In this document: piece by piece, positions 7,658 to 14,932 of the stretch
Numbering within the stretch: the first letter of the stretch is position 1
How the letters are laid out: every line of letters begins with the position of its first letter
NCBI RefSeq assembly: GCF_007859275.1
Contig: NZ_VOHC01000011.1
Location: 248,001 to 312,000, forward strand
Reading direction: 5' to 3'
DNA length: 64,000 nt
Source: Planomicrobium sp. CPCC 101079
GTDB lineage: Bacteria > Bacillota > Bacilli > Bacillales_A > Planococcaceae
The notes under the pieces: model-generated
Told to the model about the DNA's origin: nothing
Databases searched by the model: none
What the model saw: the letters and a program-made list of their open reading frames with translations, nothing else
Program-made: the position numbers and the translations under genes

Positions 7658-7946
7658 AAAAGGAATATCATGGGCAGAGACAATGCTGAGCCTCGCAATG
7701 GTATTTGTGCTATTTGGCAGTTTGCTGCCTGTTTTGCACGGGATGCACGAAAAACTTCAGCTGAAAAGAGAGCGTGCCGCAGCATTTGAGACGATGTATG
7801 AAGGGGCGATCGAGATGCAATCTGAGAATGCCAAAAGCGGTATGAGGACGATTAACGGCACGGTCTATCATTGGCAGATGGACACTCATATGTGTGCCAG
7901 CTACAACACCTATAAAGGAGAACCGGAAGTAGTATGCCTCGAATAG
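7650..7946 (+). CDS. comGE: Competence minor pseudopilin ComGE
   Basis: A 98-residue minor pilin. From the TTG at 7650 it reads MNEKG then ISWAET, a prepilin signal with Gly5 at the cleavage site and Glu at +5, followed by a hydrophobic helix. The ribosome-binding site aaggggag is at 7631-7638. The gene overlaps the comGD stop, as expected for this tightly packed operon. ComGE is poorly conserved in sequence, so the assignment rests mainly on position and on the type IV prepilin signal. Confidence 0.82.
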   Translation: MNEKGISWAETMLSLAMVFVLFGSLLPVLHGMHEKLQLKRERAAAFETMYEGAIEMQSENAKSGMRTINGTVYHWQMDTHMCASYNTYKGEPEVVCLE

Positions 7947-8368
7947 CGAAAGATGAAAGAGGATTCTCGTTTATTGGGTCTTTAGTGGATTTAATGGTAT
8001 TGATGCTGCTGTTGCCGCTCATTGCACTTTTTTTCACCTTTGCCATCTCGTTTTCCAATTCCCTTCACCCAAAAATACTGGAATGGCAGCTGTTTACTGA
8101 AGAACTCAAAGTATATTTGCGGGACGTTGATTCGATCCAGGAAATAAACAACGGAGGAGGCATACGCATCAGTCGGAACGGGGAGGAATACGATATTGAA
8201 AGTTATCCGCAATTGGTCCGAAAACAAAAATTCAGACAAGGCCATGAACCGATGCTTACTGGAGTGGAGAGCTGTTCATTCCGGGTCGATGGGACAAAAT
8301 TGACGGTTCATGCAATATTTTCAGACGGCTTAACTGAAGAGGCGGAATATGTTCTTACGCGCCCTTAG
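7934..8368 (+). CDS. comGF: Competence minor pseudopilin ComGF
   Basis: A 144-residue protein with short leader MPRIAKDERG, then a hydrophobic helix, and a C-terminal region with RISRNGEEYDIE and the Cys in GVESCSF that resemble ComGF. The +5 position after the presumed cleavage site is Gly rather than Glu. It starts 13 nt inside comGE and ends 20 nt inside comGG. It probably forms a tip complex with ComGD, ComGE and ComGG. Confidence 0.85.
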   Translation: MPRIAKDERGFSFIGSLVDLMVLMLLLPLIALFFTFAISFSNSLHPKILEWQLFTEELKVYLRDVDSIQEINNGGGIRISRNGEEYDIESYPQLVRKQKFRQGHEPMLTGVESCSFRVDGTKLTVHAIFSDGLTEEAEYVLTRP

Positions 8369-8552
8369 GAATGAAAAAGGTGCCTTGTATCCCTCGGCCA
8401 TCGTCTTCTTCCTGTCGGCTCTTATTCTGATGTCCCACAGCCTGATACTATATTCTATCCATTACAAGACATACGATGGATTGGAAAATAAGCACAGACA
8501 TGCTACGATACAACTACTAATGGAAATCGAAAAAAATAAAATACCTGAGTAG
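8349..8552 (+). CDS. comGG: Competence minor pseudopilin ComGG (short)
   Basis: A 67-residue protein with MFLRALRNEKG leader and one hydrophobic helix (ALYPSAIVFFLSALILMSHS). Position and leader fit ComGG, whose +5 residue is typically not Glu. It is much shorter than B. subtilis ComGG (about 124 residues), so the soluble domain is reduced. Last gene of the comG operon. The identification is by context. Confidence 0.75.
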   Translation: MFLRALRNEKGALYPSAIVFFLSALILMSHSLILYSIHYKTYDGLENKHRHATIQLLMEIEKNKIPE

Positions 8553-8573
8553 AAGGTAGTATCGGGTGGGAAC

Positions 8574-9086
8574 ATGAAGAGAATTTACTTAATTGGGTTT
8601 ATGGGCTGCGGGAAAAGTGCCATCGGAAGAAGGCTGAGTTTTCTTTTAAAAGTGCCTTTTTACGACATGGACAAAGAAATTGTGCGGCAAACTGGAATGA
8701 CGATACCGGACATCTTCGAAAAGTTTGGAGAAAATCATTTCCGCGAGCTGGAAACGGAGTTTTTAAGAAACTTTCATGAAGAATACTGCATCATTTCGAC
8801 AGGCGGCGGGACAACGATGCGAAAAATCAACCGCAAAATTATGCGTGAAACGGGCCTTGTGCTGTTTCTTGATGCTCCTTTCAAAGAAATTTGGAGAAGG
8901 ATCCACAAAGACGCAAACCGGCCAATCGTCAAAAGGTCGACGAGGGAAGAAATAGAGGCGTTGTACAAATCGCGCTATCCGCATTACAAGTCGGCTGCGC
9001 ATATTACGATCCGGACAGAATTCCGGACGCTGCGCCAAATAACACAATATGCTGCATTTCAAGTCATTCGCCTAAAAAGCGAATGA
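8574..9086 (+). CDS. aroK: Shikimate kinase
   Basis: Phosphorylates shikimate at the 3-hydroxyl in the chorismate pathway. It has 170 residues. The P-loop GFMGCGKSAIG is at 8-18, shikimate-binding Asp33 in YDMDKE, and FRELE with Arg57. The STGGGT motif is at 75-80, and the lid Arg in RP. It lies 21 nt after comGG, so it is probably co-transcribed with the comG operon, as in several Bacillales. A terminator hairpin overlaps its last codons. Confidence 0.95.
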   Translation: MKRIYLIGFMGCGKSAIGRRLSFLLKVPFYDMDKEIVRQTGMTIPDIFEKFGENHFRELETEFLRNFHEEYCIISTGGGTTMRKINRKIMRETGLVLFLDAPFKEIWRRIHKDANRPIVKRSTREEIEALYKSRYPHYKSAAHITIRTEFRTLRQITQYAAFQVIRLKSE

Positions 9087-9096
9087 TTTTTGTTTT
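9064..9096 (+). terminator. Terminator overlapping the aroK 3' end
   Basis: Stem 9064-9071 with 9079-9086 (tcattcgc/gcgaatga). It includes the aroK stop codon and is followed by a T-rich tract. Confidence 0.8.
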
Positions 9097-9140
9097 TTAT
9101 CTATATAAAGTTCGCATTTTCAGCTTATGTCTAATTTTGA

Positions 9141-9169
9141 TTGCGCTTACCCCTTAATAATGTTAGGAT
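9141..9169 (+). promoter_or_regulatory. Possible promoter of the gcv operon
   Basis: TTGCGC (9141-9146), 17 bp, TAGGAT (9164-9169), about 60 nt before the riboswitch. Moderate match to sigma-A consensus. Confidence 0.3.
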
Positions 9170-9227
9170 ATAGACGAAGTTATACGTTTTGTATAGCGGT
9201 TTGGACCAATCGATTCGATTTGGGCGG

Positions 9228-9435
9228 ATGAGTGCACGGGGAGAGCACGCGAAAGCGTCGCCGAAGGAGCAAGTAACGGTAGTTATGAATCTCTCAGGCA
9301 AAAAGACTCGGGCAGGACGCATCTCTGGAGAACGCTGCGCGGCAGCTACCAAAGAGGAAAGCCATTAAATCATGGTAAACTTTCAGGTTCCAGGACAGAG
9401 ATTTCCCTTACTAAGGGAAATCTCTGTCCTTTTTT
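9228..9435 (+). ncRNA. Tandem glycine riboswitch with terminator expression platform
   Basis: Two glycine aptamers in series. Aptamer 1 (about 9228-9315) has ggagag, gccgaaggagcaa and aatctctcaggcaaaa. Aptamer 2 (about 9318-9402) has tctctgg, ccaaagaggaa and aactttcaggttcc. A perfect 18-bp terminator hairpin follows (9392-9409 with 9413-9430, then T6). The 3' strand of the second aptamer's closing helix (ccaggacagagat, 9390-9402) is also the 5' strand of the terminator. Glycine binding should therefore prevent the terminator and switch the operon on. The downstream gcvT-gcvPA-gcvPB genes match the known target. Confidence 0.92.
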
Positions 9436-9502
9436 CGTTCAATTTGTTGAACGGACAACCGCCCAGCTCTTTAAAGGAATTTGATACTGAGGAGGATCAT
9501 TC

Positions 9503-10612
9503 ATGGAACAATTAAAACAACTTAAACGCACTCCTCTATTTGAGGCATACGCTCAGTATGGCGGGAAAACGATTGATTTTGGGGGCTGGGAATTGCCTGT
9601 GCAATTCTCGAGCATCAAAGAAGAACATGAAGCGGTACGGACAAAAGCCGGGCTATTCGACGTTTCCCATATGGGGGAAATTCTGGTTGAAGGGCCGGAC
9701 AGTTTGGCTTACCTGCAGCACCTCGTAACAAATGATGTTTCAAAAATCAAAGATGGCCAAGCCCAATATACTGCCATGTGCTATGAAGATGGCGGTACTG
9801 TAGATGATTTACTCGTTTATAAAATCGATGATACCCACTTTATGCTGGTGGTGAACGCATCGAACATTGAAAAAGATTTCGAATGGATGCAAAAAGCTGT
9901 AACAGGTGACGTCCAGCTGCAAAATGTCTCCGACCAATATGGGTTGCTGGCGTTCCAAGGACCGCTAGCAGCAAAAGTATTGCAGCGGATGACCAATGAG
10001 GATGTATCCCAAATCCGCCCGTTCCGCTTTAAGCAGGATGTGGAAATCGCTGGGCATTCTGTCTTGCTGTCCCGCACCGGATATACCGGGGAAGACGGAT
10101 TTGAAATCTATGCAAACCCGGAAGATACAAAAGCGCTATGGGATAAAATTTTGGCTGAGGGCAAAGAAGATGGTGTTTTGCCGGTAGGGCTTGGCGCGCG
10201 TGATACGCTGCGTTTTGAAGCATGCTTGGCGCTTTACGGCCAGGAATTGTCCAAAGACATTTCCCCTCTTGAAGCAGGCATCAATTTTGTGGTGAAATTG
10301 CAAAAAGAAGAAAACTTTATCGGCAAAGAAGCGCTCGCTTTCCAAAAGGAAAACGGCGTGCCGCGTAAATTAGTCGGCATCGAAATGATTGATAAAGGCA
10401 TTCCGCGCCACGGCTACCCTGTGTATATCGGTGACAAAAAAATTGGAGAAGTGACAACAGGTACACAATCTCCTACTTTGAAGAAAAATATCGGCCTGGC
10501 GCTCCTTTCGAGTGAATATGCCGAACTTGATACGGAAGTCGAAGTTGAAATTCGCGGCAAAAGGCTAAAAGCGAAAACCGTCCAAACGCCATTTTATAAA
10601 CGTTCCAACTAA
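9503..10612 (+). CDS. gcvT: Glycine cleavage system T protein (aminomethyltransferase)
   Basis: Transfers the aminomethyl one-carbon unit from lipoyl-H protein to THF, releasing ammonia. It has 369 residues. Recognisable blocks are [42 protein letters not shown] and the C-terminal barrel with [10 protein letters not shown]. The start ATG follows gaggagg. It is the first gene behind the glycine riboswitch. No H-protein gene (gcvH) is present in the window; in Bacillales it is normally elsewhere. Confidence 0.96.
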   Translation: MEQLKQLKRTPLFEAYAQYGGKTIDFGGWELPVQFSSIKEEHEAVRTKAGLFDVSHMGEILVEGPDSLAYLQHLVTNDVSKIKDGQAQYTAMCYEDGGTVDDLLVYKIDDTHFMLVVNASNIEKDFEWMQKAVTGDVQLQNVSDQYGLLAFQGPLAAKVLQRMTNEDVSQIRPFRFKQDVEIAGHSVLLSRTGYTGEDGFEIYANPEDTKALWDKILAEGKEDGVLPVGLGARDTLRFEACLALYGQELSKDISPLEAGINFVVKLQKEENFIGKEALAFQKENGVPRKLVGIEMIDKGIPRHGYPVYIGDKKIGEVTTGTQSPTLKKNIGLALLSSEYAELDTEVEVEIRGKRLKAKTVQTPFYKRSN

Positions 10613-10639
10613 ACTAATTTGAAAAGGGGACAGCACTCG

Positions 10640-12007
10640 ATGAAACATCGCTATTTACCAATGACGTCTCAAGACGAAAAAGAAATGCTGGATGCCATTG
10701 GCATTCAGTCAATCGATGAATTGTTTGCCGACATTCCGGAGAAAGTCCGTTTCAAAGGCGAATACAACATCAAGCCTGCAAAGTCTGAATCTTCATTAAC
10801 CAAAGAATTGGCACAGCTGGCGGCGAAAAATGCCGACACAAACCGCTTTGCTTCTTTTTTAGGGGCTGGGGTTTATGACCATTACAAGCCGATTATCGTA
10901 GACCATGTGATTTCGCGTTCTGAATTTTACACTGCGTATACACCTTACCAGCCGGAAATTTCGCAAGGGGAACTTCAGGCGATTTTTGAATTCCAAACGA
11001 TGATCAGTGAACTGACGGGCATGGATTTGGCGAACTCCTCCATGTACGACGGCGGAACTGCTTTGGCGGAAGCGGGGATGCTTGCTGCAGGCCATACACG
11101 CCGCAAGAAAATTTTGGTATCCCGTGCAGTCCATCCGGAATCCCGCGACGTTGTCCGGACATATGCACTCGGCCAATCCATTGAAGTGGAAGAAATTCCT
11201 TTGAAAGATGGCCATACAGATATCGAAGCTTTGAAAGAAATGCTCGATGATAATGTAGCTGCTGTCATGATTCAATACCCGAACTTTTTCGGACAAGTGG
11301 AAAACTTAAAAGAATTGGAACCGATCATCCACGAAGCGGGTGCATTGTTCACGGTTTCTGCTAACCCGTTAGCGCTAGGAGCTTTGACGCCTCCAGGAAA
11401 ACTAGGGGCAGACATTACAGTCGGCGATGCTCAGCCTTTTGGAATTGCTGAAGCATTCGGTGGTCCGCATTGCGGTTATTTCGCCGTGACGAAAGCTTTA
11501 ATGCGTAAAGTGCCTGGCCGTTTGGTTGGAGAAACGACTGATGAAGACGGGCGCCGAGGATTTGTTTTGACGCTGCAAGCGCGCGAACAGCATATCCGAC
11601 GCGATAAAGCTACATCGAATATTTGTTCTAACCAGGCGCTTAATGCCCTTGCAGCATCTGTTGCTATGACGGCGCTTGGCAAAGCGGGAACGAAAGAAAT
11701 GGCGATCCAGAATATTACGAAAACACATTATATGAAGCAACAGCTAAAACAAGCCGGTTTTGAAATCGCCTTTGAAGGCGCTCATTTCAATGAAATCGTC
11801 GTCAAGGTAAACTCATCAGTCCGTGAATTGAATGCTGCGTTATTAGAGCAAGGCATCATCGGCGGCTATGATCTCGGCCGCAGTTACGAAGAGCTTGCCG
11901 GTCATGTTTTAGTAGCAGTGACGGAACAACGGACAAAAGAAGAAATCGATGCATTCGTGCAGGTATTGGCTGCAACAGTGCAGGAAATGGGGGCTACTCA
12001 TGCATAA
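10640..12007 (+). CDS. gcvPA: Glycine dehydrogenase (decarboxylating) subunit 1
   Basis: Alpha subunit of the two-gene P protein, which decarboxylates glycine and loads the aminomethyl group onto H protein. It has 455 residues starting [17 protein letters not shown]. It has the [24 protein letters not shown] and [10 protein letters not shown] blocks of GcvPA. ATG at 10640 is chosen because aaaagggga lies 9 nt upstream. The 3' end overlaps gcvPB by 8 nt. Confidence 0.95.
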   Translation: MKHRYLPMTSQDEKEMLDAIGIQSIDELFADIPEKVRFKGEYNIKPAKSESSLTKELAQLAAKNADTNRFASFLGAGVYDHYKPIIVDHVISRSEFYTAYTPYQPEISQGELQAIFEFQTMISELTGMDLANSSMYDGGTALAEAGMLAAGHTRRKKILVSRAVHPESRDVVRTYALGQSIEVEEIPLKDGHTDIEALKEMLDDNVAAVMIQYPNFFGQVENLKELEPIIHEAGALFTVSANPLALGALTPPGKLGADITVGDAQPFGIAEAFGGPHCGYFAVTKALMRKVPGRLVGETTDEDGRRGFVLTLQAREQHIRRDKATSNICSNQALNALAASVAMTALGKAGTKEMAIQNITKTHYMKQQLKQAGFEIAFEGAHFNEIVVKVNSSVRELNAALLEQGIIGGYDLGRSYEELAGHVLVAVTEQRTKEEIDAFVQVLAATVQEMGATHA

Positions 12008-13463
12008 AGACAATCAACCGCTCATTTTTGAAATGACGAAAGAAGGCCGCGTTGGCTATAGCTTGCCGACTCTTGACGTACCTGAAATCGATTTAGCTGA
12101 TGTATTGCCGCAAGACTTAGTGCGTGAAGAAGCTGCTGACTTGCCGGAAGTTTCGGAACTTGACATTATGCGCCATTACACTGCTTTATCAAAACGCAAC
12201 CACGGTGTCGATTCAGGCTTCTATCCGCTCGGTTCTTGTACGATGAAATACAATCCGAAAATCAATGAAACGGTTGCTCGTTTCCCTGGGTTCGCGAACA
12301 TTCATCCACTGCAGGATGAATCAACAGTCCAAGGTGCAATGGAATTGTTATATGATTTGCAAGAGCATTTGGTTGAGATCACTGGAATGGACGAAGTGAC
12401 GCTTCAGCCGGCTGCCGGTGCGCACGGGGAATGGACCGGCCTTATGATGATCCGCGCCTACCATGAATCTCGCGGCGATATGAACCGAACGAAAGTCATT
12501 GTTCCCGATTCAGCACACGGCACCAACCCGGCTTCCGCAACAGTTGCTGGCTTTGAAACGGTAACGGTCAAATCGAACGAGCACGGTTTGGTCGACTTGG
12601 AAGATTTGAAGCGCGTAGTCGGGCCGGATACAGCGGCTTTGATGCTGACTAACCCGAACACGCTCGGCCTTTTTGAAGAGCAGATCCTTGAAATGGCTGC
12701 CATCATCCATGAAGTTGGCGGCAAATTGTACTATGATGGGGCCAACTTGAATGCCGTTATGTCAAAAGCGCGCCCGGGCGACATGGGCTTTGACGTGGTC
12801 CACTTGAACCTGCATAAAACCTTCACTGGACCGCACGGCGGAGGCGGACCTGGCTCTGGCCCGGTCGGCGTGAAAAAAGATTTGATTCCTTACTTGCCGA
12901 AACCGGTATTGGTGAAAACCGAAGAAGGGTTGACGTTTGATTACAACCGCCCGGAATCCATCGGCCGCGTAAAGCCGTTTTACGGCAACTTTGGCATCAA
13001 CGTCCGCGCGTATACGTATATCCGTTCAATGGGGCCGGACGGCTTAAAAGCGGTGACAGAATATGCTGTACTAAACGCCAATTATATGATGCGCCGCCTT
13101 GCGCCTCATTTCGATTTGCCGTATGACCGCCACTGCAAGCACGAGTTTGTCCTAAGCGGACGCCGCCAGAAGAAACTTGGCGTGCGTACGCTGGATATGG
13201 CAAAACGCCTGCTGGATTTCGGCTACCATCCGCCGACCATCTACTTCCCGCTGAACGTGGAAGAAGGCATGATGATCGAGCCGACTGAGACGGAATCCAA
13301 AGAAACACTGGATGCCTTTATCGATGCGATGATCCAAATTGCAAAAGAAGTGGAAGACAATCCGGAAATCGTCCAAAATGCGCCTCATACGACGGTCATC
13401 AGCCGTTTAGATGAAGCGAAAGCTGCACGTAAACCGGTGTTGCGCTACACGAAAGCTGAGTAA
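12000..13463 (+). CDS. gcvPB: Glycine dehydrogenase (decarboxylating) subunit 2
   Basis: Beta subunit of the P protein, carrying the pyridoxal phosphate. It has 487 residues. The PLP lysine is Lys273 in HLNLHKTF, followed by the glycine-rich [15 protein letters not shown]. The substrate region [13 protein letters not shown] is also clear. ATG at 12000 overlaps the gcvPA stop and follows a ggggg-type ribosome-binding site. Last gene of the operon, with a strong terminator 7 nt after the stop. Confidence 0.96.
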   Translation: MHKDNQPLIFEMTKEGRVGYSLPTLDVPEIDLADVLPQDLVREEAADLPEVSELDIMRHYTALSKRNHGVDSGFYPLGSCTMKYNPKINETVARFPGFANIHPLQDESTVQGAMELLYDLQEHLVEITGMDEVTLQPAAGAHGEWTGLMMIRAYHESRGDMNRTKVIVPDSAHGTNPASATVAGFETVTVKSNEHGLVDLEDLKRVVGPDTAALMLTNPNTLGLFEEQILEMAAIIHEVGGKLYYDGANLNAVMSKARPGDMGFDVVHLNLHKTFTGPHGGGGPGSGPVGVKKDLIPYLPKPVLVKTEEGLTFDYNRPESIGRVKPFYGNFGINVRAYTYIRSMGPDGLKAVTEYAVLNANYMMRRLAPHFDLPYDRHCKHEFVLSGRRQKKLGVRTLDMAKRLLDFGYHPPTIYFPLNVEEGMMIEPTETESKETLDAFIDAMIQIAKEVEDNPEIVQNAPHTTVISRLDEAKAARKPVLRYTKAE

Positions 13464-13470
13464 TAGAAAA

Positions 13471-13506
13471 AAGGCGTCCCGAGAATGATTCGGGACGCCT
13501 TTTTTC
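13471..13506 (+). terminator. Terminator of the gcv operon
   Basis: Perfect 12-bp stem 13471-13482 with 13490-13501, loop gaatgat, T tract following. Confidence 0.92.
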
Positions 13507-13597
13507 TATTTGCAGGCGAGATCCTATCGTAAAGAATAAGAAGCTGTGGGCATATCTCAGTAAATGCAAGAATCTTTAATTTTTTTGAGTGTTTTTG

Positions 13598-13626
13598 TTG
13601 AAATAGAACATAGGTTCTGTTATATT
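13598..13626 (+). promoter_or_regulatory. Sigma-A promoter with LexA-type operator in the spacer
   Basis: TTGAAA (13598-13603), 17-bp spacer, TATATT (13621-13626). The spacer contains AGAAC-ATAG-GTTCT (13605-13618), a perfect palindromic GAAC-N4-GTTC core. This matches the Bacillus LexA (DinR) box consensus CGAAC-N4-GTTCG except for the outermost bases. A repressor bound here would cover the whole promoter. The gene at 13663 is therefore predicted to be damage-inducible. Confidence 0.7.
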
Positions 13627-13662
13627 AAACGTGTATACACTATGGGAAAGAGGTGGATTTCG

Positions 13663-13989
13663 ATGGTGCTGGCAATCAATGAAGTGAATGGGTTCGAAAA
13701 AGGAAAACGGTACACCAAGAATTTGGAGTTTTCATCTTGTTTCAAAAATGGCAAACTTCGCGTGGTTGCTTTGATAGATGCAGATGACAATACGTTTTAC
13801 TGGACAACGACCGAAGATTCCGCTGACTATCGAAACTTCCGGCTTAAAGCTACATATTCATTTGTGGTAAGCTACATCTCCACAGTATTCGATCCCGCCA
13901 ATCCTAAAGTCAATATTGCGGAATTGGAAGAAGTAGTGGCTGCGAAGATGGATTTGAGACATGCCAAACGATATAAATTAGAGGCTTGA
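13663..13989 (+). CDS. Unknown protein under a LexA-type operator
   Basis: I do not recognise this family. It has 108 residues, is soluble, lacks a signal peptide and has mixed alpha/beta composition. The N-terminus is MVLAINEVNGFEKGKRYTK; a central YWTTTEDSADYRNF stretch is rich in aromatic and acidic residues; the C-terminus is basic (DLRHAKRYKLEA). The ATG at 13663 follows gaggtgg at about 6 nt; an in-frame ATG at 13642 lacks a site. It is monocistronic between terminators. The LexA-type box in its promoter suggests a role in the DNA-damage response, but this is inference from regulation only. Confidence 0.75.
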   Translation: MVLAINEVNGFEKGKRYTKNLEFSSCFKNGKLRVVALIDADDNTFYWTTTEDSADYRNFRLKATYSFVVSYISTVFDPANPKVNIAELEEVVAAKMDLRHAKRYKLEA

Positions 13990-14008
13990 ATAATATAGTA
14001 AAAGATAT

Positions 14009-14038
14009 AGACCTTGACGTTGTTAGGGTCTTTTTTTT
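14009..14038 (+). terminator. Terminator of the LexA-box gene
   Basis: Stem 14009-14015 with 14025-14031, followed by eight T. Confidence 0.8.
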
Positions 14039-14103
14039 CTTATTTATAGATTGATTTATCGTTTCGACAGCTGCGCTTTGTGGAGTTATCAAAGTAATGG
14101 CAG

Positions 14104-14133
14104 AAAAAAGCCTTTCCATTATGGAAAGGCTTT
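14104..14133 (-). terminator. Terminator of the rhodanese-like gene
   Basis: Thirteen-base perfect stem 14107-14119 with 14121-14133. The A run 14104-14109 is the T tract on the minus strand. The one-base nominal loop means the inner pairs will be open. Confidence 0.8.
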
Positions 14134-14139
14134 GCGTGC

Positions 14140-14523
14140 TTATGATTTTGATTTGATTTTGCCGGTCCATTGCTTGAACCCGCCTTGCAGTTGAAAAAGC
14201 TGGTTATAGCCTTTTTTCTTCAGGAAAAGTGCAACACGTCCGCTGCGTGCTCCGTTTTGATCGTATAAATACACCGGCTTGTCAGCGCGGATTTCTTTAT
14301 AGCGTTGGCGCAATTGAGTTTGAGGGATATTGCGAGCTCCTAAAATATGGCCGGCAGCAAAGTCTTTCGCTTCCCGGACATCGATAAGTTGAGCTTTTCG
14401 ATAGCCTTCGATAAATTGTTCTTGGTTGAGAGTCGTAACAGCTTTCTTGACGCGGAAATAAGAAATCAACGCAAATATGACCACTACAAGCAAAGCGATT
14501 AAAATGCTGTACAGAAAATCCAA
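14140..14523 (-). CDS. Membrane-anchored rhodanese-like protein (YqhL type), catalytic Cys replaced
   Basis: A 127-residue protein with one N-terminal transmembrane helix (residues ~4-22) and a cytosolic rhodanese domain (QLIDVREAKDFAAGHI, GARNIP, LQGGFKQWTGKI). The active-site loop reads YLYDQNGARSGR, so the position of the sulfur-carrying cysteine (usual pattern CxxGxRS) is Asp. Sulfurtransferase activity is therefore unlikely; a binding or scaffold role is more plausible. The start is a TTG at 14521-14523 with aaagggg upstream on the minus strand. It is monocistronic with its own terminator. Confidence 0.88.
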   Translation of the reverse strand: MDFLYSILIALLVVVIFALISYFRVKKAVTTLNQEQFIEGYRKAQLIDVREAKDFAAGHILGARNIPQTQLRQRYKEIRADKPVYLYDQNGARSGRVALFLKKKGYNQLFQLQGGFKQWTGKIKSKS

Positions 14524-14840
14524 TGTTCTTGCCCCTTTCTATTCTCTCTTCATTATAAAAGAAGGGGCAGCCGTTATTCAATGACTTTGTTGCACTTCGT
14601 GCAGATTTTGGAGACAATCCTGTGAATTCAAGCTTCTTTCCTCATAAGATATGCATACATAAAGAAGATGATAATAACAATGATATGTAAACCTGAAAAG
14701 TAGGAAAATTTCAAAAATTAAAAGGAAAATAGTGGAGGAATACGAGTCTTTTGTATCATTTTAGGGCTTAAAGAGAAAGCCGAACCCTTGATACTAAGAG
14801 CTTTTGAAAATTTTGGGGTAAACTGGACAAAATTTTGCCA
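14524..14840. other. Intergenic region upstream of the nrdJ promoter
   Basis: About 320 AT-rich nt between the divergent rhodanese-like gene and the nrdJ promoter. The first 40 nt hold the rhodanese leader and ribosome-binding site. I see no convincing gene or structured RNA in the rest; a 28-codon minus-strand frame at 14628-14714 lacks a ribosome-binding site. Confidence 0.5.
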
Positions 14841-14869
14841 TTCCAAAAAGTTTCAATATCTAGTATGAT
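14841..14869 (+). promoter_or_regulatory. Possible nrdJ promoter
   Basis: TTCCAA (14841-14846), 17 bp, TATGAT (14864-14869). The -10 overlaps the upstream NrdR box, as expected for a repressible promoter. Confidence 0.4.
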
Positions 14870-14898
14870 GGGAACTGTAGAAATACTATATATAGTGT
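14851..14898 (+). promoter_or_regulatory. Pair of NrdR boxes upstream of nrdJ
   Basis: Box 2 at 14883-14898 (ATACTATATATAGTGT) matches the NrdR consensus ACACWATATMTWGTGT at 15 of 16 positions. Box 1 at 14851-14866 keeps the CAATATCTAGTAT core. The boxes start exactly 32 bp apart, three helical turns, the phasing used by NrdR dimers or tetramers. Repression by NrdR when dATP is plentiful is the established role. Confidence 0.8.
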
Positions 14899-14932
14899 TT
14901 GACTCCATATAACATGAAGGAGGAATTGTCAA

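Noticed and set aside
14628-14714. Minus-strand 28-codon frame with one hydrophobic helix
   Set aside because: Starts with TTG without any ribosome-binding site in AT-rich sequence; no terminator or partner RNA as seen at the 57-kb toxin locus.
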